Shown here: piece after piece, positions 30,887-42,800 of the stretch | Layout: every line of letters begins with the position of its first letter | Numbering within the stretch: the first letter of the stretch is position 1 | Assembly (NCBI RefSeq): GCF_019175285.1 | Contig: NC_056524.1 | Coordinates: 148,709,468 to 148,773,467 of the forward strand | From: Sceloporus undulatus | Taxonomy: Eukaryota > Chordata > Lepidosauria > Squamata > Phrynosomatidae | Reading direction: 5' to 3' | Length of the DNA: 64,000 bases | Translations under genes and position numbers: made by a program | The notes under the pieces: model-generated | Told to the model about the DNA's origin: nothing | Database searches by the model: none | The model's input: the letters and a program-made list of their open reading frames with translations, nothing else

Positions 30887-33800
30887 GTGAGCCTCCCTCA
30901 TATAGGCCTCCTCCTCCTCCTGCTCCCGCTTGGCGAAGGCCACTCCCTGGCTGGGCCTCGCTGGCTTCCTCCTCCTCCTCCGTCGGCAGTGAAGAGGGCC
31001 AAGGGATGATGAGCCCTCCCGGAACCAAGGCGACTCACTGGCCCAACACTGCGCCTGCCTCTTCGCTCCCCATAAAACCAGGCGCCAGAGAGAGAGAGAG
31101 AGAGAGAGATCTTGGGGCACCTTTGAGACTCATTGAGAGAAAGAAGTGGGCAGCAGGAGCTTTCCTTCAGTCTACCTCCTCATCAGATGCATTTGCATAT
31201 AATGATGATGATAGTAATGTAAAGAGAGATCGTGCAGCACCTTTGAGACTCACTGAGAGAAAGAAGTTGGCAACAGGAGCTTTGCTAGACTTAGGCCTTC
31301 TTCCTCAGGTGCATTTGCATACAATGATGATGATAAAGTAGAGAGGGATCTTGGGGCACTTTTGGGACTCACTGAAAGAAAGAAGTCGGCAGCAAGAGCT
31401 TTGCTAGACTTCGGTCTGCTCCCTCAGATGCAGTTGGATCTGACGCAGTTTGGACCAAATGCATCTGAGGAAGTAGACTGAAGACCATGAAAGCTCCTGA
31501 TGCCCATTTCTTTCCATTTAGTCTCAAAGGGGTTATAAGATCTCTCTCTATGTATATATTTTGCACAAGACTCCCATGACTGTGGAAGAACCACAAATAA
31601 CAACACAACGTTTTTACCTGAGAGGACACCTCTCTAGGAATCTCTAGGTCCTCCAGAGCAACTCTAGTCAACACCCAACAGACACGGACCATAGGACTGC
31701 GCTGGAGGAGCTACAAAGGCCTAGTGGAGTGTTCTCTCTAGGAATCTCTAGGTCTTTCAGTGCTACTTTTAGTTAAAGTTGACCATAGAGTTGCACTGGA
31801 GGAGGACCTAGATATTCCTAGGGAGAGCATATTAATCAAATCCGTGAATAATCAAATATTGAAGCTGCAAACATGGAGGGATGAGTGTAATGAAATAATG
31901 ATAATGTAGAGAGAGATCTTGTAGGCCCTGTGAGACAAGACAGAAAGAAAGAAGTTGGCAGCAGGAGTTTTCCCTAGGCTTAAGCCTCCTTCCTCAGATG
32001 CAGTCTAGGAAAGCTCCTGCTGCCAACATCTTTCTTGCGTTAAGTCTCAGAGATGCTACAAGATCTCTCTCTACTACACTATTATTGTTATTCTCATGAT
32101 TAATATATCCTTCTGAGGAAGCAGACTTTAGTCTAGGAAAGCTCCTGCTGCCAATTTCTTTCAGTTATGTCTCAAAGGTGCTACAAGGTCTCTCTTTACA
32201 TTATTATCGTTATCATTGGCCTGTTACAGACTGCCAAAATAAAGCTGCTTGGGGTCTGTTTGGAGGTATGCTGTTTGAATGTGCATGCATCCTAAGAATC
32301 CGGAAGCTGCGCCAAAGCTGCACTCTAGTGCTTAGGAATGGAGTGTGGCTTTGGCACGACCTCCGGACTCTTAGGACCCATGCATCATTTAAATAGCATA
32401 CCTCCAAAGAGACCCCAAGCAGCTTTATTTTGGAAGTCTGTAACAGGCCAATATATCCAATTGCATCTGAAGAAATAGATTGAAGTCTAGCAAAGCTCCT
32501 GCTGCCAATTTCTTTCTTTCTCTTTAGTCTCTAAGGAGCTACAAGATCTCTCTTTCTCTCTATGTTGTTATTATTATCATTAGCATTATATCCAATTGCA
32601 TCTGAGGAAGTAGACTGAAGTCTAGCAGAGCTCCTGCAGCCAACATCTTTCTCCCAGTGAGTCTCAAAAGGGCTACAAGATCTCTCTACAGACTGATTCC
32701 ACAGACTGACATGGCTATATCTTTGAATTCTTCCACCATGGTTGTCATGGTTTGTGTTAACAACTAAGCTGCTTACTAGATGTAAAAGCTGTTGTCTAGT
32801 TAAGTTTGACCAACAAACCAAATTTGCAGAAACAACAAGTATTGTTACAGTGTTTCATATGAAATTTAGAGCCTCTCTCAGTCTGAGTGGCACAGCCTCT
32901 TGGCCACTTTAATATCCCTAAACACAGACTCCCAGGGCAGCATAGTGTAGTGGTTTGAGTGTTGGATTACAACTCTGGAGACTGGGTTCAAATGGTCATT
33001 GTTTTCATTTGCAATACAGTAATCCACGTGGGATGTCATCGAGGCATGTGTTAATGTGGTCAGATCTCACTTCTCCATAAATGGGTACATTTAACTGGGC
33101 AAATCCACCCCTGGTCATGGCTGAATCCAGGAGTACCCCCAAACAGCAAACATGCAATTTCAGGGGGAGTGTAACCACATCTAATATTGTCTGAATCCTT
33201 ATTTTCCTGATCTCTCTTATGACTGGTCAGGAGCACCAGTCTCTTTGTCCCCATCCAGCCCATTACAGTTGCCATGCACTGCAGCACAGAAACAGTTTCT
33301 TTGGCATTGGATAGAAAGGAGCAATATTGCTGGGTATCATCAGCAATAGTGATGATACCTGATCCCAAAAACGTTGGACAACTTCTCCCAGAAGTGTCAT
33401 GTACTGTATATGTTAAATAACATAGGGAACAAAACAAAACCCTGGGGGACACTGCAGGCAAATGGTGGAGGAGTCAAGTCAAACAAGAATCTTACAGGAA
33501 TGGCCCTGCAGGGAAAAATAAAACAGAGCCACTATAAAATGTGGCTACTCCAAGCCTCGCCGCAGCAATGTGGCCAAGATACTATGATTGATGGTATCAA
33601 AAACTATTAAGAAGTCCAGCAGAACTGACAGGGATTCAACTCTATCCATCCAGTACTTGGAGTAGGCAAGAATCAAAGAGTTGGAAGAGACCCTTAGTGC
33701 CATTGAGTCCAACCCCTTGCCATGCAGGAACTCACAATCAAAGCATTCCCAACAGATGGCTGTCCAGCCTCTGCTTAAAGACCTCCAAGGAAGGAGACTC

Positions 33801-36800
33801 CGCCACTCTCAGAAGCACAACAAAGCAAACAAAAACAGCTCTTACTGTCAGGAAGTTCCTCCTAATGTTGAGCTGGAATCTCTTTTCCTGTAGCTTGCAT
33901 CCATTGCTCTGGGCCCTACTCTCTGAAGCTGCAGAAAACAAACTTGCTCTACCCACAGCATGACATCCTTTCAAATATTTAAACAGGGCTATCATAGCTC
34001 TTCATAACTTTCTCTTCTCCTGACTAAATATACCCAGCTCCCTAAGCCTCTCCTCATAAGGCATAGTTTCCAGATCTTTTACCATTTTGGTCACCCTCCT
34101 TTGGACACACTCCAGCTTCTCAACATCTTTTTTGAACTGTGGTGCCCAGAACTGGATGCAGTATTCCAGGTGGGGCCTGACCAAGGCAGAATAGAGTGGT
34201 ACTATTACTTCCCTCAATCTGGACACTATACTTTTATGGGTGCATCCTAGAATCGCATTGGCTTTTTTAGTTGCTGCATCACACAGTCAACTTATGGTCT
34301 ACTAGGAATTCTAGATCCCTTTCACATATACTGTTGTCAAGCCAGGTATCCCCCATCCTGTATCTGTGCTTTTCATTTTTACTGCCCAGGTGTAGTATCC
34401 TACATTTCTCTGTGTTGAATTTCATTTTGTTAGCTTTGGTCCACCTTTCTAATCTATTAAGGTAATGTTGAATGTTGATCCTGTTCTCTGGAGTATTAGC
34501 TATTCCTCCTAATTTGGTGTCATCTGCAAATTTGATAGGTATACCCCCAATTCTGTCATCCAAATCATTGATAAAGATGTTGAATAACACTGGCTCCAGG
34601 ACAGAGGCCTGTGGGACCCCACTGGTCACTTCTCTCCAGGATGAAAAGGAGCTATTGTTGAGCCCCCTTTGGGTTCGGCCAGTCAACCAATTGCAAATCC
34701 ATGTAACAGTTACATTGTCTAGCCCACATTTCACTAGCTTCTTTGCAAGGATATCATGGGGCATCTTGTCAGATGCCTTACTGAAATCAAGTTACCCTTC
34801 ACCTACCAAGCTGGTAATTTTATCAAAAAAAGAGATAAGATCAGTCTGGCATGACTTGTTTTTGAGAAACCCATTTCTTTTTAAATGCTTACAGACTGTT
34901 TCTGTACTGATCTGCTCTAGAATATTTCCTGGTATTGATGTTAAGCTAACCAAGTGGTAGTTGTTTAGTTCCTCTTTCCCCCCTTTTTGAAAATAGGGAC
35001 AACATTTGCCCTCCTCTAGTCCACTGGGACTTCTCCTGTGTACAGGAATTCTCAAAGATTATGGCCAGTGGCTCTGAGATTACTTCTGCCAGTTATTTTA
35101 ATACCCTCGGATGTAGCTCATTTGGCCCTGGAGAGTTGAATTCATTTAGATTAACCAGGTATTCCTGTGCTACTGCTGTACTTATTCTGTGCTGCATTTC
35201 CCCTGCTGTGTCAACTGTTCCATTTCCCTCAGGTTAGGTATCCTTTTCCTTTTGTGAGAAAATGCAGGCAAAGAAGTTCTTGAGTAGTTATCACTGTTTC
35301 CTCCATACAATGGCCCCTACCATTTCCTCCTCCTTCCTTTTGCTACAGACATAATCAAACCCCCTTTTTTATTCTTAACCTGTCTCGCAAGCTTGAACTC
35401 ATTCTGCACTTTAGCTTTTCTGACTTTCTCACCTATATGAGCTAGCTATTTGTTTAAAATTCCTCTTTGGTGGTTCCCCCTTTTCAATATCTTATACATG
35501 TCACTTTTAAAACTTACCAGTTGAAAAATATTTAGTTAGACATGAGATACTCCCATTTTCCCTTCCCATTGGAACTGTTTGAAATTGTGCATTCAATATT
35601 TCCCTTTTGTGAAACTCTTATTCCTCCTGCAGAGGACTAAAGCTGTCTCTGTTCCATTACCAGGCCTGATACCAGACTGAAATGGATCTAGATAATTTGT
35701 CTCATCTGGGAACCCCTGTAGCTGGGAAGCCATCACACTGTCTAGTAGCTTGAACAAATATGGATTGTTGAAGATTGGCCTGCCGGCCTGCCTGCCTCCC
35801 TCCCTCCCTTCCTTCCTTCCATTCATTTTTATGCCGCTTTTCTCCCAGAAAGAGACTCAGCATAGTAGGATCCAGGGAAGGTTTTTTCAGAAGTCTTACA
35901 GTAGCCTCCTTCAGGCATGTTGGTACCCTGCCTTGTTGTAAAGTGGCATTCATCGCTCCCCTTATCTACTCAGTCATTACCTGTCTAGCCTGTTTAATAA
36001 ACCAGGAAGTCCAAGGTCTAGTACACATATAGTGGCTCTTGTTTCTCCAAGGATCCTGTCCACATCCCCAGGCTGTAAAAGCTGAAAAGTATCCATCAAG
36101 CAGGGACCAAAGTTACACCCGCTGAACCTGTGTCAACACTTTGTGTGAGGTGGTGGGCAAATTCTTCATAGTGGGGTATTTTTTGGGTTAAATTGTGACT
36201 GTTTTAAGTGGCTGGAAAGAAGCTCAGTAATCCTTAGCATATGTATATCTACTAAAGATGGATAAGAGGATTGAGGTTTCTCCACTGGACAACAGAATAT
36301 GCCCTTGTGGAAATTTAACATTGAATGGGTAAAGAATATTAGAAATCAGGAGAAACTGCTGGGTCTTCTCTGGCCAATACAAAAATTACAACCAATCTTG
36401 GTTAAACTATATTAGGGTAAGCAGCTGCCTGTCCTCTAAGTCATGAGTGGGCAACTTGTAGACCTCCAGCTGTTGGTTGCTTCCCTCACCCTGTCAGCAT
36501 TAGCTCTTCTGACCAGGACTGGAAAGATTTACAGTGTGTGTGTGTGTGTGTGCGCGTGTGTATGCGTGCGCCCTTCAACTTGCATGCTGACGTATGGCAA
36601 CCCTCTGAATTTCATAGTGTTTTCTTAGACAAGGAATACTCAGAGATGGTTTTGCCAGTTTCTTCCTTAGAAATATAGCTTACAGTACCTGGTATTTGTT
36701 GGCAGTCTCCCATTCAGGTACTAACAAGGGCTGACCCTGCGTAGCTCCCAAGATCTGACTGGATCTAGTGCATTTAGGTTATTTGCAGCATATGGAGGGC

Positions 36801-39800
36801 CAGGAATTACCTATCCATGATCTAGATATTTGGACTAATCGCTGAACATTGGCCATGCTTGCTGGGGCTGGTGGACCTTTAGTGTAGAACATCTGGAGGT
36901 CATCTCATTGCTACCCCTAGCCATTGCAATTCTATTTACATTTTCCGACTTGAATTTTCACCTTATGTCCCCAGGAGTATCTCTTCCACATTGAGGAATT
37001 AACCTATTATTTTAATTCTTTTATTTATTTTTGATTGATTGTTTTTCTTTTCAGTACCAAGATAAAGAAGAAGTTGTTTTATGGATGAATACTGTAGGAC
37101 CATATCACAATCGCCAGGAGACATACAAATACTTCTCTCTCCCTTTCTGTGGTGGATCAAAGAAAAGCATTGGTCACTACCATGAAACACTGGGAGAGGC
37201 ACTTCAAGGAGTTGAACTAGAGTTCAGTGGTTTGGACATTAAATTCAAAGGTAAAAAAACCCCTGCTGTTGCTAAGGATTTTTGAATTGTACATTATTTT
37301 TCCTGTACTAAAATATTTCTTTGATATTCTTATAGTCAAGTTTACTTACAGCTCTACAATTATTTATTGGTTGTTTTTCTTGCTGTCATATTATTTTCAC
37401 TTTGACTCCATGAGTATTCAGTTATGGTTAAAAACTCAAGAGCAGGCCAGAGGGTCTCATACCCCAGCATCTCCTGTATTAATTCCCCTGTACCTGCTTT
37501 CATTTTAGTGGACACTTACACCAGCATTGAACTTGGGATTGGTTGATGCTGACTGACACTTGTTATTAACCAGTACTATTTATAATGTTAGTCCTATAGG
37601 GTTTGAATCTGATTAGCATTTACTGTGTGATTGAGGCTCATTGAGAAATTTGCAGAGAAATAAGAAAGGGCATATTATGCTGTAATGTGATCATTTTTTA
37701 ATCATGGTAAGTCATGGGAACATTATATCAATTAAAGCTTTTAAGGTTGGCATGTTCTTCCTACCTTCTCCCATGCTACTTGGCAGTGGCCACCTTTGTT
37801 ACTGAATGAATGGGGAAAAGAAGGCAGCTCAGCATACTACTACCTCCTAGCATTAGCTGTCTAACCATTCAATTTCATTGTCATTGTTTTCTTTTCAAAG
37901 TAGCTGTCATATTCTATCAAGTATAGTGTGTGTACACTCCCTAAGCAATTTACAAAGAGTAAGCTAATTGCCCCCAACAATCTGGGTACTCATTTTAGCG
38001 ACCTCGGAAGGATGCAAGCCTGAGTCGAGCTTGAGCCCTTTCGCTGGTATTGAACTCACAACCTTATGGTTTGTGAGTGAATTGCTGCAGTACAAGCATT
38101 TAACCATGTACCACCAAGGCTATTTAAAAGACTTTAAATAAATATTTGTACATTACAGGTTAGATTCATTTGCTGCTTCTGTGTCAAAACTGCATTACCT
38201 TTTATTTTGGGAAAGCCTTTAAACATTAAACTATTACCAGTTAAGTACCCCTTATCCAAAATATGTGGGACCAGAAGGATTAAAGGCCCATTACAGACTG
38301 CCAAAATAAAGCTGCCTCGGGTCTCTTTGGAGGTATGCTGTTTAAATGATGTATGCATCCTAAGAATCCAGAAGCTGCACCTAAGCTGCACTCCAGTGCT
38401 TAGGAAAGGAGTGTGGCTTTGGTGTGACCTCCAGACTCTTAGGACCCATGCATCATTTAAATAGCATACCTCCAAAGAGACCCAAAGCAGCTTTATTTTG
38501 GCAGTCTGTAACAGGCCAAAGATTTTTTGTCAGGTTTTTTGAGATCAGTCTCTCTATATTGAATTAAATTAAGAGTGAAATATTTTATTTTGAATAAATA
38601 TATATTTTTAGACTGTATAGGACACATTGAACACTCTAAATCAACAGTCACTAATCATACATCCAGTTTATACATTCTTAGAGCCTTATGAACATAAAGA
38701 GTTTATAAACCTTGGAATTAATCAGCATAAAATGTCAACTTCAGTTTGTGGTTTTAATTAGGTGCTTTATATCAAAGTGATCCAGGTTTTACACAATCAG
38801 AAGAACCGTAGAGACACATCACATTTTGTCTCATACCTCTGCTTGTACAATGGCTACAGCCTAGTGGGTACTTTTTAAATGTTCGCTGAGAGCTGTTTGA
38901 CAGTAGAACACTGTATCTTATGTAACAAAAAGTTATAAAACCCCAGATGAAGTGGGTACTTAAATTAGTTGATATGGCAGAGATTGATATATTACCAAAC
39001 ATTTTAAAAGACAGAACAAACAAAAAAGTTTTTCTAAGATGCAAGGTTTTGTATTTTGATACCTAACAGGTTTTTTTTATTTTGAATAGCAGAAAGGGCT
39101 AGAAATTAGCAGAAACAAAGAGGAAGCAAGTTAACGAATCTACAAAATATTTTAAGTCTTTAGTTAAGTTTACGTATGGGGAAAGGAAATATAAGTTACA
39201 TGAATGCATGGGAATGAAAAAATTACAGTTGGCCCTCCTTTTTCGTGAGGGATCTGTTTCACCCCCCCCTTGCAAAAACGGAGGCTTGCGCATATTCAAG
39301 CCCCATAGGCTTGAATGGGGTGCTCCCCCGTGTGCATGGCCCGGGCACACATGCCATTGAAAATAAACAAAAAAGGGGAAAAAAGATTTCATAGAAAATA
39401 GCAGAGGTCGCCCCTCCGTGGATATGCAAGTTTGCAGATCTCAGATCCCCGAGTTAGGAGGGGCGACTGTATGTGAATGTTGTGTTCTGTAATTGTAAAA
39501 ATCAAATTACAGAGGTGGTAAATGGCTTATTATTAAGGAGTACAAGTGACAATACACAAATCTACATACAGAAAATCAATTTTTGTAAAGTAGTACAGTA
39601 TATTATAATCCAATATAATATAGCATATTGCTATCATTTTGCTTAACTGCTCTTCTGTTGGTGAAGCATTTTTAATCAAACCAAGACTAGAGCTCTCTGG
39701 CTGAGAAGGCTAAATGTCTCACAAAACTACAGCTCCCAGGATTCCATAGCCTTGAGCCAGGGCAGTTAAAGTGGTCTCAAACTAGATTATTTCTGCAGTG

Positions 39801-42800
39801 TGTTTTGGGCCCAATTTAACGTAATTCCTTAACTCTTTGTCACAAACTTAATATCCATGAAGTTAATGAAATAGAAACATATTACACACACACATTTAGC
39901 CTTCTCAGTCAGAGAGCTCTGGTGCCACAATAAACTACAGCACTGAGCCAGGATAGTTAAAGCACTCTCAAACTGGATTATTTCTGCAATGTGTTTTTGG
40001 ATTTCATTTACAACAAGGAGAAAGGTTAACATTGAAGAATAGGCCTGATACTGAAGGGAAATTGTTTACTTGTACTTTTTGTATTATTTGTTAATAATGT
40101 CTTTGTTTGATGAAAAATGCTTCACTAACAGAAGATCAGTTAAGCAAAATGATACCAATATGCTGTATGATTTCTAAGAATTTCTCACTGTACATATGTA
40201 TGTATATGTGTGTATATATGAAATATCAATAAAAGTTTTATATTAAGAAAAAAATTATGTGGTTTGATGTCTATCTGTGAGTGGATTTTCGGGCCTTCTT
40301 GGTGGGGTTTGTCTGAGATGAATCATGAGTGTTAGGCATCAGCACAGGCTTCATATGTCTTAGGTCAACATAACTATACTGTATTTAAATAGTGGGTTCC
40401 TTCAACAAATCCTTATGATAGCATTGATATTAAGATTAGTTTACTCCTCTTAGATATTTCACATTTGACACATTGTTTTAATTTCCACAGATGATGTAAT
40501 GCAGACCACGTATTGTGAAATAGACCTGGATAAACAAACAAGAGATGCTTTTGTTTATGCCATCAAAAACCACTATTGGTATCAGATGTACATAGATGAC
40601 TTGCCAATATGGGGTAAGATATATCCGTTTACATATTTTTCTGAAAAATCTTCTATTAAGTACTGTATTATGCATCCTTCTTTGATATTATACTTATCCT
40701 TTTACTTTTTTTCCTGTTTCTGCTATTCAGTGGATAGGAGCTGCAATTAATGTTTTGTTTATATATTTTGAATGAGGGTGATGCCAGGTAACTCTCCTGA
40801 TAGCATCTTGTGAACTGAATTTTGAAGTTGCTAACATGTAAAGTTGCTATCCATTAGAAGTTAGATATAGGTATCAGCACCACTGTGTCCACTGAATTTC
40901 TTACATTCACATGAAAATGGTTATGCTCTGCATTTCCCAGGGTTTAATGCAAGTGTACCTCTATCTGGAATGCCTCTATTCGGCTAGTGGCAATGGAGCT
41001 CCCTTTCTCTGTTACCCAACATCTTCTCTGAGGGAGACATTGGCATATCTTGGCTATGGGAGGATTTTTAAATAGCATACAGTTTCTTTGGAACACACTA
41101 TAGTGGGTTGTCTTGAGTGCTCTGCAAGGTGTGAAGTGCATGGGATAAGGATGGATTTAGAAAGTTGTATTTGAAGCATGCTCATCATGCACATAGATTA
41201 CATAGCAGGGGTTGTTGTTTCAACATGAGAGTTTAGGTCAGGGGTAGGCAACCTTTTTGAGCCAGGGGCCGGGTTGCTGTCTCTCAGACAACTGGGGGGC
41301 CGAAGGCAAAAAATAAATAATGAAATAATTTTTAACAAAAATTAAATAAATAAATAAACCGGGACAAATGTAGGACAAATTTTTCAAATGGAGGACACTT
41401 TTTTAAAAAAAATAGAGAACACGCAAAAAAATTTGCTGATTTTTAAAAAAATGTTAATATAAATGCATGTTTCGGAGGCTTCTATAGACAATTGCCCCCC
41501 TTGCCCGCCTCCTCCTGATAGGCCAAAGGCACCACGCCCTCACGCGAGAGGCCAAAGGCTCCGGCGGCAATCGGCCTTGTTTGTTCAGTTTTTATGCAGA
41601 AAATATCATATGAAGAGTAGGCTTAGACTCGGAGAAAGGAGTAAAAACAGGAGGAAGCAATGTCAATAATCTAGGATTTGCAGGTGACACCATACTAAAG
41701 CAGAAAACATTGTGGACTTAATACTGAACATAATGAAAACAAAAATAATGACCATAGAGGACCTACATGAGTTGGAAGTGTGTCAAAGACAGTTAACAAC
41801 AACAAAGCTTGTTATATACAGCTGTTGCCACCTTATGTTCAATTCATGCAATGTATTCCCCCACACCATAAGAAACTAGCAGCTATTTATAGCATGGCCA
41901 ATATTTTAATCATTTTTATGAACCTGAAATTAAATTTGCCTTTTCTGTAGTTGCTTTCCAATTTATAAATATTTCAGCATACCACTAAAATGCTCCATTT
42001 TTCCATAATCACTTTGATATCATAGTGATATGGGTATTGACTTAGTTGCAAAACTCCTGCCCCTGTTACCTGCTATCTTGTTTCAGGACTAGGTGTAGCT
42101 GCAGATAGGAATTATTGCCAGTGCGTAAACTTTATCGGTGGTAAATGATGCAGCGTATGGTATACAGGAGAGAACCTTTCCAGCTCTTTTGTTGATAAGG
42201 GTCAGCATCCTTTTGTAGCCAGGGTTGAATTGGCTACCAATTCTACCCAGACTATCCCTTGGCCAGTGATCAAATTCTTCATTGCTGGAATAGGTGGAGA
42301 GTCCTTAAGTTCAGGTATAATCCCTATCAAGGCAAGGCCAATGTAAAATGGACTTCTGAGGGTTACATAGGCCTGTTGCAGACTGCCAAAATAAAGCTGC
42401 TTGGGGTCTCTTTGAAGGTATGCTATTTAAATGATGCATGGGTCCTAAGAGTCCGGAGGTCGCGCCAAAGCCACACTCCATTCCTAAGCACTGGAGTGCA
42501 GCTTTGGTGCAGCTTCCAGACTCTTAGGACCCATGCATCATTTAAACAGCATACCTCCAAAGAGACCCCAAGCAGCTTTATTTTGGCAGTCTGTAACAAG
42601 CCATAGTGCAGAAACAAAGAAAATCAAAGTGCTCGCGTGTGACCTATCCCTCCCATAGCAATGAGAACAGTATAGGCAAGTTAGTAACAGAAACATTCAC
42701 TCCTCAGTTCATTCTCACACTTTTTATCTTTTCTGTGCTTCCAACTGCAAAGTACAATAAATGCAAAAAGTATCATATGCAATCACTAATACAGGGGAAC

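Larger units (their letters stand above)
30540..31060 (+). promoter_or_regulatory. TM9SF3: CpG-island promoter of TM9SF3
   Basis: A strongly GC- and CpG-rich block covers exon 1. A GC box (CCCCGCCC, 30548-30555), a perfect CRE (30622-30629) and ETS-type CGGAAG strings (about 30753) precede the start codon. No TATA box is seen, as is usual for a housekeeping CpG-island promoter. The transcription start cannot be placed exactly; it should lie between about 30600 and 30790. Confidence 0.75.
31090..32690. repeat. Cluster of about nine 95-bp repeats in both orientations
   Basis: Units of the type GATCTTGxxGCACCTTTGAGA...GAAAGAAGTxGGCAGCAGGAGC...CTTCCTCAGATGCA occur forward at about 31110, 31226, 31345 and 31910. 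They occur inverted at about 31455, 32000, 32108, 32462 and 32595. They fill intron 1 right after the first exon. The family is a dispersed reptile repeat whose class I cannot name. Confidence 0.75.

Noticed and set aside
30599-31120. 173-codon minus-strand frame opposite TM9SF3 exon 1
   Set aside because: GC-rich CpG-island shadow; arginine- and proline-rich with no domain.
30667-31341. 224-codon plus-strand frame over the promoter and exon 1
   Set aside because: It is out of frame with the TM9SF3 start and reads through the donor site into intron repeats. Only the short spliced upstream frame from 30736 is worth noting.
36675-36772. Possible 5S rRNA gene or pseudogene
   Set aside because: Only part of 5S is present and it continues into a BovB-like SINE tail and CA repeat, so it is a SINE.
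42259-42606. Recurring [11 protein letters not shown]-type peptide in several frames (32 kb, 38 kb, 42 kb)
   Set aside because: The peptide is encoded by an arm of the 233-bp palindromic MITE, so it recurs on both strands; not a protein family.
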